Shown here piece after piece: positions 25,906 through 35,163 of a stretch of 64,000 nucleotides of DNA (positions are counted from its first letter, which is position 1; every line of letters starts with the position of its first letter). This DNA comes from an uncultured Acetatifactor sp. Lineage in GTDB: Bacteria; Bacillota; Clostridia; Lachnospirales; Lachnospiraceae. The DNA lies in the NCBI GenBank assembly GCA_910578185.1, contig CAJTPN010000001.1:258745-322744 (forward strand), read 5' to 3'. The notes beneath the pieces were generated by a model, which was not told the origin of the DNA, searched no databases, and worked only from the letters and a program-made list of their open reading frames with translations. A program made the position numbers and the translations under genes.

Positions 25906-26552
25906 AAATGTTTTCCTCCCTAAATAGATTATTTCTAGCACACCAATACATATTTGACAGTGCCATGACATCTCCTTTACGAATGCTTCTATCTTTCTGC
26001 CCTGCTTCCACCCAGTTGAAGCTACCAGCTTTGTTCTTTCCTTGTCATACAGCGTCTCCTCCAATGGATAAGTACAACATATGAAGTCTTTTCCTTTGTG
26101 ATGCAGCAAATCCGATTTATCTGTTTTCCCATTACATCATGATCATACGGCGATCATGGCTTGATGGCCATTGGGCTGCTCTATGCCTTGAATATGGACA
26201 AATTATACCACAATTCCATGAGCGTGGAAACAGCGAGATTTCCAGCCGAATTTTAGGCATCTTGGAGATATGGCACAGCATAAAAGCCTATAACATTTCC
26301 TGCAATTTGGACAACTATCCAAGGGTGGTATAGGGTTCCTGGAAAAATAGAAATAATGACAAGAAATCAGGGAATGGAAAAAGCTTTTAAGTGTGGCATT
26401 TTGGGACAGGGTGGGTTATAATTGATTTGCGAAGAATGATAAATCAGTACATAGGATGTATTTACAGGCTTGCAGCGAGGATTTGCATGAATTGCGGTAT
26501 AATGTATTAGAGAAAAGAAGGGGCAGGCATTGTAGGATGCAGAGGTATCAAT
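25906..26552. other. long intergenic region between divergent genes
   Basis: About 650 bases. On the - strand, open frames extend upstream of the flavoprotein, and one has AAAGGAG ahead of an ATG (about 25964), but none matches a known family. A + strand frame at 26139-26333 also lacks support. TATAAT boxes occur near 26419 and 26495 without good -35 elements. It may hold regulatory sequence for the ABC exporter downstream. Confidence 0.35.
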
Positions 26553-28358
26553 ATGGAAACACTTAAATTTGGGTATCAGTTTTTTAAAGAGAAAATTCCC
26601 GCAGCAATTTTGGCGCAGGTATTAAGTTTTTTGGGCATTTTTGCGGAACTTCTTCTGCCGCTTTTATCAGGGATTTTGATTGACTTTGTTATTCAAAAGG
26701 GAGAGGTGAGGGAGGATAGCGGAGGCTTTTTTCACTTCCTTCTCACAGGGCGTTTTGGAGAACCTCATACCATGCAGTTATTTTTTTCCATTGCGGTTGT
26801 TTTTGGTATATTAATGCTGCTTCGGATTGCCTTGATCTATATTCGGGATCTGATGCAGGAGTGGATTGGTTTAAAATTGGAAACGGATCTTCGGTATATG
26901 ACCTATGGAAAATTGATGGAACTGGATTCGGCTACGATTGCGGAATATAATTCCGGAGAGCTGTTGCAGATTTTAAACAGTGATACGATTATGTTTAAAG
27001 AACTGTTTTCTCACAGGATCCCCTACCTGGGAGACTCAATATCCATTCTTGTGATGACTTTGATCTTGATTGCCAGGATTGATATATCCTTTTTGATCAT
27101 ACCGATTTTGCTGATGCCTTTTCTGGTAAAGTCGGTAATGAATTTCAAGCGCAGGGCCAGAGAAAATTTTAGGGCGATTCGTCAGAAAAGTTCGGAGATG
27201 AACCTGACAACACAGGAGAATATTGCCGCGGTCCGCATTGTAAGATCATTTAACAATGAGAAATTGGAGAAGGATAAATTTCGCAGGGTAAATATGAATT
27301 TTCTGGATGCACGGATGAAGCAGATATGGCTTTCTTCCAAGTTTGACCTGACTTTTAACACCATTCGTCAGATCGCTTATATCAGTACTATTGTGATCGG
27401 CGCAATATTGGTCATTGAAGGGCGGTTGACGGTGGGGTATATCTTGGCATCCTCTACATATGTCATGCGATTTATGAACAACATTACCAGCATTAATAAT
27501 CATGTTTTTAATATGCAGCAACAGACCATAGCGGGGTTGGCTCTAAAGCATTTCATGGAGAAGGAGAGCAAAGTGCCGGAGTCTATGGAAAAGCTGACGC
27601 TTCGTTGTGATACACCGGATATTGAATTAAAAGATGTCTCTCTGGATCTGGAGGGACAGGAGATTTTAAAGCATATTAACATCAGTATTCCATATGGGAA
27701 GAAGCTTGGGATTGTGGGAGAGACCGGTTCGGGAAAGAGTGTGTTGTTGAAAACTTTGGTTCGGATTTGCGATGTCACGTCTGGACAGATCACCATAAGT
27801 GGACACGATATCAAAGAGTTCAGCTTGGAAAACTTACGGAAGATGTACTCCTATGTATTTCAGGATGTATTTTTGTTTTCAAACACCATAGAGTCTAATA
27901 TAGCCTTCAGCCGGGCGGATATTGATGAACGCATGGTGACAAAAGCGGCCACAAATGCCGAGGCTGCCAAGTTTATTGATGCGCTTCCCGAACGATATAA
28001 AACGATTGTGGGTGAGCGGGGGCTGGGAATTTCCGGCGGACAGAAGCAGAGGATTTCCATTGCCAGGGCATTCCTGAAAAATGCGCCGGTCTTTGTGTTG
28101 GATGATTCCACATCCGCCTTGGATGTGAATACGGAGCATGTAGTGTTGAAAAATATTCATGAACATTTTACGGAGAAGACGCTGATCATTACGGCACACC
28201 GCTTTTCCTCCGTTGTGGACTGCGATGAGATCATCTATATGAAAGACGGTAGGATTGCGGAGAGAGGAACTTTTCGGGAATTGATGGAACTGGGGGGGAG
28301 TTTTGCGCATATTTACCGTGTTCAGCAAGAACAGCAGGCGGACGAGGTCAAATTATAA
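26553..28358 (+). CDS. ABC exporter half, degenerate ATPase site (first of pair)
   Basis: A 601-residue type-IV-fold exporter half: six membrane helices in residues about 15-330, then a nucleotide-binding domain. Walker A GETGSGKS begins near 389, the signature ISGGQKQR near 493, and Walker B reads VFVLDDST, where the catalytic Glu is replaced by Asp. The H-loop His is in 'TAHRFSS'. This is the usual pattern of the half that contributes the degenerate site in heterodimeric exporters such as BmrCD and TM287/288. Its partner starts 24 bases later. Substrate (drug, peptide or lipid) is unknown. Confidence 0.88.
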   Translation: METLKFGYQFFKEKIPAAILAQVLSFLGIFAELLLPLLSGILIDFVIQKGEVREDSGGFFHFLLTGRFGEPHTMQLFFSIAVVFGILMLLRIALIYIRDLMQEWIGLKLETDLRYMTYGKLMELDSATIAEYNSGELLQILNSDTIMFKELFSHRIPYLGDSISILVMTLILIARIDISFLIIPILLMPFLVKSVMNFKRRARENFRAIRQKSSEMNLTTQENIAAVRIVRSFNNEKLEKDKFRRVNMNFLDARMKQIWLSSKFDLTFNTIRQIAYISTIVIGAILVIEGRLTVGYILASSTYVMRFMNNITSINNHVFNMQQQTIAGLALKHFMEKESKVPESMEKLTLRCDTPDIELKDVSLDLEGQEILKHINISIPYGKKLGIVGETGSGKSVLLKTLVRICDVTSGQITISGHDIKEFSLENLRKMYSYVFQDVFLFSNTIESNIAFSRADIDERMVTKAATNAEAAKFIDALPERYKTIVGERGLGISGGQKQRISIARAFLKNAPVFVLDDSTSALDVNTEHVVLKNIHEHFTEKTLIITAHRFSSVVDCDEIIYMKDGRIAERGTFRELMELGGSFAHIYRVQQEQQADEVKL

Positions 28359-28382
28359 CTTTGAAATAATAAAGGAGCGGCA

Positions 28383-30155
28383 ATGGCGAAGCGGAATACT
28401 TTTTTTGAAGATGAAAAAATAGAGAAAAAGGTTGATATAAGGCAGTTGGGACGGACACTTTCATATATTCTTCCCTTCAGGAAACTGCTTGTTCTTGTAA
28501 GCTGTATGATGTTGGTGGCGGCGGTAGTTTCGCTGCTTCCGCCCCGGCTTTTAAAGCTGATTGTGGATGAGGTAGTGGTTGAGCAGGATTACTATCAGCT
28601 TGCCCTGGTGGGGGGAGGATTAGTACTGCTTGCCGCAGTTGAGATATTGTCAGGTTTTGTACAGGCCAGAAGTATGGGAAAGATGGGACTAAGTATCATT
28701 ACTCAGATTCGCACGGATATATTTGAACGGCTGCAGCTGCTTTCTTTTGATTATTTTGATAATCGGCCGGATGGTAAAATAGTGGTACGGGTGACGGAAT
28801 ATATAAATGGTCTTGCAGATTTTTTTTCAAATTATGTTATGATGTTTGCCATCTATATTGTGAAACTGGTGGTAGTGACAGTGTTTATGCTTTCATTGAG
28901 CCCCACGCTGACGTTGATTGTATTTGCTGCTGTGGTGCCGATGATGGTGATTATCTTCTGGCTGCGCGCCTATTTGCGAAAAATGTATACGGCCCATAGG
29001 GCCAAGAATTCTAATCGGACAGCATTTCTGGTGGAATCCATAATGGGGGAGCAAATAGTCAAGAATTATAACAGGATTGGAATCAACAAGGATATTTATC
29101 GTCAGATTCATGAAGACAGCGTGAATATGTGGTGGGATATTGTGAAGCGTTCCCGATTGAACAGTCCTGTGGTTCAGCTTTTTTGGCATACGGGAACACT
29201 GTGTATCTTTGGTGTGGCGCTGGCATTAATTCTGGGTGGAAATGTGGGCATTACTGCCGGTATGGTGATAACCTTTACCAGTTATATGGGCGCTTTTCAG
29301 GATCCGCTGGCACAGCTTTCCACTATGATTCAGGAACTGGCACAGGTAAGCTCCAATTTGGAGCAGGTTTTTGATACCATTGATTATCCGGTGGAAATTC
29401 GGGATAAAGATAATCCGGTGGTACTTAAAAATGTCAAGGGTAAGGTGGATTTTCAGAACGTTACCTTTTGCTATGAGGAGAACGTGAATATTTTGAAGCA
29501 TTTTACGCTGCATGTTAAACCTGGGGAAACGATTGCATTGGTGGGACCAACCGGGGCAGGGAAGACCACGGTGATCAGTATGCTGACCCGGTTTTATGAT
29601 GTAAAGGAAGGCAGTGTCAGCATTGACGATGTGGATGTGCGGGATGCCAGCTTATATTCTCTGCGTTCCGAGGTTGGCGTGCTGATGCAGGATCCATTTA
29701 TTTTCAAGGGAACCGTTCTCGATAATATCCGATATGGAAGATGGGATGCAACCGATGAGGAGTGCAGGGAGGCCGCCCGGATGATTTTTGCGGATAAATT
29801 TATTCAGCGGTTAAGTGGGGGATATGATCATATACTGGAAGAACGGGGCAGTGGCTTGTCCGCCGGAGAGAGACAGCTGATCAGCTTTGCCAGAATTGTC
29901 CTGAAGAATCCATCCATCATTATTTTGGATGAAGCTACCAGCGCCATTGACACGGAGACGGAATTGTTGATTCAGGAGGCACTGGAGGTTTTGCTCAAGG
30001 GCAAGACCGCGTTTATGGTGGCGCATCGCCTGTCCACTATTCGGAATGCGGACCGCATTCTCTATATCAGCAATCAGGGAATTGCTGAAGAAGGAACCCA
30101 TGAGGAGCTGATGGCGAAGAAGGGACTTTATTATGAGCTGGCTAGCTGTTCGTAA
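28383..30155 (+). CDS. ABC exporter half (second of pair)
   Basis: A 590-residue exporter half with six membrane helices (about 28-315) and a complete ATPase site. Walker A GPTGAGKTT starts near 388. Walker B IIILDEATSAID has the catalytic Glu, and the H-loop is in 'VAHRLST'. Its signature reads LSAGE instead of LSGGQ, which in a heterodimer makes the opposite site the weak one. This complements the Asp-for-Glu change in the upstream half. AAAGGAG precedes the ATG. The two halves should form one transporter in the membrane. Confidence 0.88.
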   Translation: MAKRNTFFEDEKIEKKVDIRQLGRTLSYILPFRKLLVLVSCMMLVAAVVSLLPPRLLKLIVDEVVVEQDYYQLALVGGGLVLLAAVEILSGFVQARSMGKMGLSIITQIRTDIFERLQLLSFDYFDNRPDGKIVVRVTEYINGLADFFSNYVMMFAIYIVKLVVVTVFMLSLSPTLTLIVFAAVVPMMVIIFWLRAYLRKMYTAHRAKNSNRTAFLVESIMGEQIVKNYNRIGINKDIYRQIHEDSVNMWWDIVKRSRLNSPVVQLFWHTGTLCIFGVALALILGGNVGITAGMVITFTSYMGAFQDPLAQLSTMIQELAQVSSNLEQVFDTIDYPVEIRDKDNPVVLKNVKGKVDFQNVTFCYEENVNILKHFTLHVKPGETIALVGPTGAGKTTVISMLTRFYDVKEGSVSIDDVDVRDASLYSLRSEVGVLMQDPFIFKGTVLDNIRYGRWDATDEECREAARMIFADKFIQRLSGGYDHILEERGSGLSAGERQLISFARIVLKNPSIIILDEATSAIDTETELLIQEALEVLLKGKTAFMVAHRLSTIRNADRILYISNQGIAEEGTHEELMAKKGLYYELASCS

Positions 30156-30457
30156 GGGGGCACATTTTTATGGTGTACTGCTCAAATTTTTGACAGCCGT
30201 TGTTCCATGAAGTTGGAGGGGCAGTGATTTTTTACTGATTATTTTCATTCCAGGGCGGGATATCTTGACTCCGAAAATGCAGATAAAGTCGGGAATGTGA
30301 TTATGGCCGGAAATTGTGTGAAGGTGAGAACGCACAGCAAAGTGAATTCGCTCATATGAAAGAGATTTTCGTCTTTGGACTGTCTCCATATAATAAAAGG
30401 ACGATACCTTCATATGAGCGGTCTTGGAATAAAGAGGAATATGACAGTATTTTCACA
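30156..30457. other. intergenic region with large palindrome
   Basis: About 300 bases between convergent genes. No gene was found. Its main feature is the 72-base inverted-repeat element at 30349-30420. Confidence 0.5.
30349..30420. repeat. 72-base inverted-repeat (MITE-like or terminator) element
   Basis: Perfect 12-base ends, CGCTCATATGAA (30349-30360) and TTCATATGAGCG (30409-30420), enclose a second partial pairing, TCGTC(TTT) with (AAAG)GACGA. The whole can fold as one long hairpin. It sits between convergent genes, so it may be a bidirectional terminator or a small mobile repeat. No target duplication was seen. Confidence 0.5.
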
Positions 30458-30949
30458 TTAAAATGCGATATCTTTATAAGCAATTTCATCAATTTCTTCG
30501 TTTATGTAGCAGACGCCGATTCCGTTATCATCCAGATCTTCCCCACCCCATTTTCTTGAGAAAAGCAAATAAATATACCTTCCTTCTTCCATCATGTCAT
30601 CCCAGGTAATAACGATGGTCTCTAATGTTACAGCCTGCAAAAGGGCTTCTTTTGTCTCGATTTCCGGCCACCATTGTGCCATTTCCTCAGGATCTTCAGG
30701 GCCATAGCTAAACCGTTCTTCCTCATTGTAATATTGAATCAGTGCATTGATCAGCTCCAACTGAAGATCGGGCCATTTCTGCATAAAACACTTAAATGCT
30801 TTTTTCTGCCTTTTTGATATTTCACCGTTTGCTTCGCATTGTATCAATATATCCACAGAATAGACATTTCCGCCAAAGTCCAGTGTTTTCTTTCCCAGCC
30901 AGCCGCCCTCATCTTCTTTTGTTAATTCGCCAAATGTTTGTTCGATCAC
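30458..30949 (-). CDS. DUF6985/DUF2004-like protein
   Basis: A 163-residue acidic soluble protein counted from GTG 30949, which has GAGAGG 8 bases upstream. A TTG at 30976 is the alternative and would give 172 residues. The C-terminal part, 'LFSRKWGGEDLDDNGIGV' and 'INEEIDEIAYKDIAF', resembles the DUF6985/DUF2262/DUF2004 group. That group often occurs among polymorphic-toxin immunity proteins, but no toxin gene is adjacent. It has its own consensus promoter at 31001-31029 and forms a single-gene unit. Function unknown. Confidence 0.6.
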   Translation of the reverse strand: MIEQTFGELTKEDEGGWLGKKTLDFGGNVYSVDILIQCEANGEISKRQKKAFKCFMQKWPDLQLELINALIQYYNEEERFSYGPEDPEEMAQWWPEIETKEALLQAVTLETIVITWDDMMEEGRYIYLLFSRKWGGEDLDDNGIGVCYINEEIDEIAYKDIAF

Positions 30950-31000
30950 GGATTTTACCTCTCTGTAAAATTGCAATTTTTATTCTGAGTGTGTATAAAA

Positions 31001-31029
31001 GTATAACATATCAACAAGAAAAAGTCAAT
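31001..31029 (-). promoter_or_regulatory. sigma-A promoter of DUF6985-like gene
   Basis: Read on the - strand, TTGACT (31029-31024) and TATACT (31006-31001) are 17 bases apart. Transcription starts about 45 bases before the GTG start. Confidence 0.65.
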
Positions 31030-31126
31030 TTGTCGGATAATTATTTCTGACATTGCTGAAGAAACCTTTGTTTTTCAGCCGTGAGTCAGGCTGCCTTTTC
31101 AGTTTGTTTTGAGATATTGATTATAC

Positions 31127-31155
31127 TTGTCCCAGGGACTTTCGTATGATACAAT
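31127..31155 (+). promoter_or_regulatory. sigma-A promoter of 60-residue gene
   Basis: TTGTCC (31127-31132) and TACAAT (31150-31155) are 17 bases apart. The start would be near 31162, giving a leader of about 230 bases before the small gene. Confidence 0.55.
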
Positions 31156-31161
31156 ATAAAA

Positions 31162-31394
31162 ACCACAGTTCAACAGATCTTTTACTCAGCCGGTCAGGGA
31201 ATCGTGCGCTCTGTAATACTTGCAAAGAAACTCTATCGGTGCGCCCGGGATGCTTTTCCTTAAAGTGCTGTCGCGCAGCGGCTTTTACGGTTCAATTAAG
31301 AAATATCAGGAATAATTTAAAACAGGTTCTGTCAGATTTTTGTAGAACCTTGCGTCTAAAGGCTTATGGCGGAACTGGACAAGGAGGATATTTT
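31162..31394 (+). other. long leader, possibly structured RNA
   Basis: No protein is supported in this stretch. It holds GCTG/CAGC and GCGC pairings near 31208-31285 and a perfect 7-bp hairpin, AGGTTCT (31324-31330) / AGAACCT (31344-31350), about 45 bases before the start codon. It could be a cis-acting leader or a separate small RNA. I did not recognise a known class. Confidence 0.35.
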
Positions 31395-31577
31395 ATGGAT
31401 TCCAGGGATGATATAATGAAAATGCTGGATCACATGATAGAAGCGGGGGTCAGCCGCATAAAGGTGGAAGTGTCGGAGGAAATAGAAGGAGGAAAGACAA
31501 AGAAAGCGTATCATCATGGAAGATGCGATGTGGGAAGTCCTTTTGCAACCGGGCAGCTTTTTGACTTGGAAGAATGA
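31395..31577 (+). CDS. small acidic hypothetical protein (60 residues)
   Basis: The ATG at 31395 has an ideal AAGGAGG 7 bases upstream, which decides this start over the longer open frame from 31146. The protein begins MDSRDDIMKMLDHMI and ends 'DVGSPFATGQLFDLEE'. It appears to be a short helix-strand-strand unit and has no signal peptide or membrane helix. I do not recognise the family. It has its own promoter and long leader. Confidence 0.6.
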   Translation: MDSRDDIMKMLDHMIEAGVSRIKVEVSEEIEGGKTKKAYHHGRCDVGSPFATGQLFDLEE

Positions 31578-31822
31578 TGTTTTAGCGTGACAGATTTATG
31601 TAAAAAATGAATCTTCTGTTGATGTCCTTTGGAGTTTGTGATAGAATGATTGAAAGCAAATATTGATAGAGAATTGGAGCCTGCTCAAATGTTGCTTTTG
31701 ATGGAAGCCGTTGAGAGCGCGGTCAATGAGTTTTATGAGCATCAGGGAAATATGGAACAATGCATTGAGTGATGGATATACGCTGAGTGCGAAAATGGCG
31801 AAAAGCCGTAAGGAGGAACAAT

Positions 31823-32668
31823 ATGCATTCACCCTTGGAGATTGCACAAAACTATGTTGAGATCGGGATCCATAAGGTAAGACTTTCAGCATTTAAAATG
31901 CTGGTGTTAGGTTTTTTTGCAGGAATTTTTATCGGCTTTGCAGGAATTGCGTCCACCGTGGGAGGCGCATGTGTTGAAAATCCGTCGCTGTCAAGGCTTG
32001 TCAGCGCCTGTCTGTTTCCGGCGGGGATGGCAATGGTATTGGTGGCGGGCAGCGAGCTCTTTACAGGGAATAATCTGATTATTATCGCTCTGTTGGAGAA
32101 AAAAATAAAGTTGGGTCAGATGTTAAAAAGCTGGGGATTTGTTTTTCTGGGTAATTTTATTGGCGCAGCTTTTGTGGCGTTTATGGTTGTATATGGACAT
32201 ACGCCCGATCTGCTGGGAGGTCGGCTTGCAGAAAGTGTTGTTAATTCCGCTCTGCATCGGGTAAACCTTACTTTTATGGATTCTTTTATCCGGGGAATTC
32301 TGTGTAATATACTGGTTTGTATTGCGGTTTGGGCCGCTTTTGCATCCAAAACGGTATCCGGCAAGCTGCTGATGAGCTTTTGGCCGGTGATGTTGTTTGT
32401 TCTCTGTGGTTTTGAACACAGTATTGCGGATATTTATTTCTGTCTGGCAGGTATCTTTGCGGCCGGGGAGTATGAAATAGCGGCGGAGGGGCTTACGATG
32501 GGCAGCTTTTTGCTCAAGAATCTTCTGCCTGTGACGCTTGGGAATGTTGTGGGGGGCGCGGGGATTGTTGGCGCCGGATATTGGTTGATGTATCTGCGGC
32601 ACACACCGGGCTTTAAATTTTCTATTGAATCCGAGCAGGAGGAAATGGATATTGCGGAAGAGTATTAG
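31823..32668 (+). CDS. formate/nitrite transporter family channel
   Basis: A 281-residue membrane protein of the FNT family (FocA, NirC, HSC), pentameric channels for formate, nitrite or hydrosulfide. Start at 31823 is set by AAGGAGG; an open frame from 31787 is not supported. Marks are 'KMLVLGFFAGIFIGFAG' in helix 1, 'GSELFTGNNLI' in the TM2 region, and 'WPVMLFVLCGFEHSIADIY' near the end, where the conserved His lines the pore. About six helices are seen. It stands alone, so the anion carried is not evident. Confidence 0.88.
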   Translation: MHSPLEIAQNYVEIGIHKVRLSAFKMLVLGFFAGIFIGFAGIASTVGGACVENPSLSRLVSACLFPAGMAMVLVAGSELFTGNNLIIIALLEKKIKLGQMLKSWGFVFLGNFIGAAFVAFMVVYGHTPDLLGGRLAESVVNSALHRVNLTFMDSFIRGILCNILVCIAVWAAFASKTVSGKLLMSFWPVMLFVLCGFEHSIADIYFCLAGIFAAGEYEIAAEGLTMGSFLLKNLLPVTLGNVVGGAGIVGAGYWLMYLRHTPGFKFSIESEQEEMDIAEEY

Positions 32669-32724
32669 ATCTTGGCAGGGACTTTTGTCCTTGATACATA
32701 CATACTTACGAGACAGTGAGAACT

Positions 32725-32759
32725 GGCAGCTATTTGTCCTGACAGGAAAATCAGCTGCC
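32725..32759 (+). terminator. hairpin after FNT gene
   Basis: GGCAGCT (32725-32731) pairs with AGCTGCC (32753-32759), seven perfect pairs, followed by TATTTAATTT. A plausible intrinsic terminator. Confidence 0.55.
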
Positions 32760-32868
32760 TATTTAATTTCCAAAACTATTTTACCAAAGTTGCTAATGTC
32801 ATCAATTTCTATTATCATCAATCAGTTATTGTTTAGCTAAATTTCATAGGATATTCATATTTTTTCCA

Positions 32869-32910
32869 TTGATAAGAGAAAGGGTTCAAGATATAATCTA
32901 ACCCAGTTAG
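32869..32910 (+). promoter_or_regulatory. marR promoter with overlapping operator
   Basis: TTGATA (32869-32874) and TATAAT (32892-32897) are 17 bases apart. Directly after the -10 box is the perfect inverted repeat CTAAC-CCA-GTTAG (32898-32910), a likely binding site for the MarR-type protein encoded next. A second palindrome, TTTAGCTAAA, lies at 32832-32841. Confidence 0.65.
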
Positions 32911-32931
32911 TTATTGAAAGGAGGGGCCCAT

Positions 32932-33366
32932 ATGGCAAAAGCGTCACAGATTGAAAGCATATTTGAGAGATTGGAAAAAATAAACGCAAAGGCTGCATTC
33001 AATTGTGTGGATGAGACAAAAGCGGGAATAGGGGCTGTGCTTCGTCTGTTGAATGACGCCAGGGAGACCGTTACGGCAGGAAGGATCAGTGAAATATTGG
33101 GCGTCAGCACTGCAAGGGTTGCGGTTCTGTTAAAGAAAATGGAGGCAAAAGGACTGATCACAAAGGAGCGGGACAGTGCGGACGCCCGTATCACGGTGGT
33201 TCGGCTGACCGAACTGGGAGGGGATAAAATTGCGCAGATGCACTCTGAAATGTATCGGCAGATAGGACATATCATTGATGTAGTAGGGGAAGCGCGGCTG
33301 ATAGAATTCATTGAGATTGCGGGTGAAATTCAAAAGGCGATCATACCTTCCGAGGTGGATTTTTAG
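32932..33366 (+). CDS. MarR-family transcriptional regulator
   Basis: A 144-residue winged-helix regulator, started at ATG 32932, which has GAAAGGAGGGG upstream. The helix-turn-helix is 'GRISEILGVSTARVAVLLK', followed by the wing 'GLITKERDSADARITVVRL'. MarR proteins are homodimers that usually repress their own promoter and a linked exporter until a ligand binds. The gene is followed within 40 bases by two ABC exporter genes, and an inverted-repeat operator overlaps its promoter. It therefore very likely controls that exporter. The ligand is unknown. Confidence 0.88.
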   Translation: MAKASQIESIFERLEKINAKAAFNCVDETKAGIGAVLRLLNDARETVTAGRISEILGVSTARVAVLLKKMEAKGLITKERDSADARITVVRLTELGGDKIAQMHSEMYRQIGHIIDVVGEARLIEFIEIAGEIQKAIIPSEVDF

Positions 33367-33405
33367 TGTCAGATTAAGATGGAGTATTATACGAGGAGAA
33401 AAGCA

Positions 33406-35163
33406 ATGTTAAAACTATTTGGAAATTTGAGAAAGACGGAATGGATGCTTGCCATCATTTCCTTTGTATTTATTATCCTGCAGGTATGGCTGGACTTGAC
33501 GATGCCGGAATATATGGCGGAGATAACAATGTTGGTTCAGACCGAAGGAAGTACTATGTCAGAGATTTTATCTGCAGGAGGAATGATGCTGTTATGTGCT
33601 TTGGGGAGTCTTGCGGCTTCTGTGGTGACGGCCATTTGTTCCGCGAAGATCGCGGCGGACTTTGGGGGAACCCTTAGAGGAAAGCTTTTTTCAAAAGTGC
33701 AGTCATTTTCCATGGAAGAGATTGGACATTTCTCTACGGCAAGTCTGATCACCCGTTCCACAAATGATATTACACAGGTACAGATGCTGATTGTCATGGG
33801 GCTTCAGATGTTGATCAAAGCGCCTGTGACTGCGGTATGGGCAATCTTTAAAATCTACGGTAAAGCAGGGGAATGGACGTTGACCACTGCTGCTGCGGTG
33901 GTAATATTACTTGCCGTTGTGCTTTTGACGTTGGTGCTGGTAATGCCTAAATTTAAGAAAATGCAGAAGCTTACGGATGACGTTAATCGTGTGACCAGAG
34001 AAAACCTTACGGGACTTCGGGTGGTTCGGGCATATAATGCCGAGGCTTATCAGGAGAATAAGTTTGAAAATGCAAACGAAATGCTGACGTCTACCAATCT
34101 CTTTGCACAGCGCACAATGTCCTTTATGATGCCCAGTATACAGCTGATTATGAGCGGTTTGGCTCTTGCAATTTACTGGTTTGGGGCGATTCTGATCAAT
34201 GAGGCGGGAATGCTGGAAAAAATAAGTCTGTTTTCAGATATGATGGTATTTTCACAATATGCCATTCAGGTGGTAATGTCCTTTATGATGCTTGTGATGA
34301 TCTTTATGATCCTGCCCAGGGCTTCGGTATCTGCAAAGCGTATCGGAGAGGTTCTTGACACCAAACCCACAATTCTTGACGGAGATAAGGCGGAAGGAGA
34401 AAAGGACTGCGTCGGCCGGATCGAATTCAGAAATGTTTCCTTCCGTTATCCTGATGCGGAAGAATATGTATTGCAGGATATCACCTTTACCGCCCAAAAG
34501 GGAGAGACCGTTGCACTGATCGGTTCTACAGGCTGCGGAAAGAGTACAGTGATCAATTTGATTCCCAGGTTTTATGATGCCACAGAAGGACAGGTGTTGA
34601 TTGACGGAGTTGACGTTCGGGAATATTCCCAGAAGGCTCTTCGCAACAAAATCGGCTATGTGTCCCAAAAGGCTACTCTGTTTACCGGAACCATTCGATC
34701 CAATGTGGCTTATGGGGACAACGGGAGGGAGCCCATATCGGAGGATGAGGTAAAGAAGGCAGTTGCCACGGCGCAGGCCGCGGACTTTGTAGAACATATG
34801 GACGGGACTTATGAGGGATATGTGGCGCAGGGGGGTGCTAATCTGTCGGGAGGGCAGAAGCAGAGGATTTCTATTGCCCGTGCTATCGCCAGAAAGCCGG
34901 AAATATTTATTTTTGATGATTCTTTTTCCGCGCTTGATTATAAAACGGATCGCACTCTGCGGAAGGCGCTGGACGAAGAATGTAAGGATGCCACACGTAT
35001 TATCGTTGCGCAGCGAATCGGAACCATCCGGGATGCGGATAATATCATTGTTTTGGACGAGGGAAGAATTGCGGGCATGGGAAAACACGGGGAATTGATG
35101 CAAAACTGTGAAGTTTATCAGCAGATTGCACTTTCACAGCTTTCGAAGGAGGAACTGGAATAA
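33406..35163 (+). CDS. ABC exporter half, degenerate ATPase site (MarR-linked pair)
   Basis: A 585-residue exporter half. I start it at MLKLFGNL, preceded by GAGGAG; an in-frame ATG at 33379 would add nine residues. Six membrane helices (about 8-310) precede the ATPase domain. Walker A is GSTGCGKST and the signature is LSGGQKQR. Walker B reads IFIFDDSF, with Asp in place of the catalytic Glu. It is the weak-site half of a heterodimer. Its stop overlaps the start of the partner by one base (TAATG), so translation is probably coupled. Confidence 0.88.
   Translation: MLKLFGNLRKTEWMLAIISFVFIILQVWLDLTMPEYMAEITMLVQTEGSTMSEILSAGGMMLLCALGSLAASVVTAICSAKIAADFGGTLRGKLFSKVQSFSMEEIGHFSTASLITRSTNDITQVQMLIVMGLQMLIKAPVTAVWAIFKIYGKAGEWTLTTAAAVVILLAVVLLTLVLVMPKFKKMQKLTDDVNRVTRENLTGLRVVRAYNAEAYQENKFENANEMLTSTNLFAQRTMSFMMPSIQLIMSGLALAIYWFGAILINEAGMLEKISLFSDMMVFSQYAIQVVMSFMMLVMIFMILPRASVSAKRIGEVLDTKPTILDGDKAEGEKDCVGRIEFRNVSFRYPDAEEYVLQDITFTAQKGETVALIGSTGCGKSTVINLIPRFYDATEGQVLIDGVDVREYSQKALRNKIGYVSQKATLFTGTIRSNVAYGDNGREPISEDEVKKAVATAQAADFVEHMDGTYEGYVAQGGANLSGGQKQRISIARAIARKPEIFIFDDSFSALDYKTDRTLRKALDEECKDATRIIVAQRIGTIRDADNIIVLDEGRIAGMGKHGELMQNCEVYQQIALSQLSKEELE

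Noticed and set aside
26139..26333. 64-residue + strand frame in the long intergenic region
   Set aside because: No ribosome site, no family, and unusual composition.
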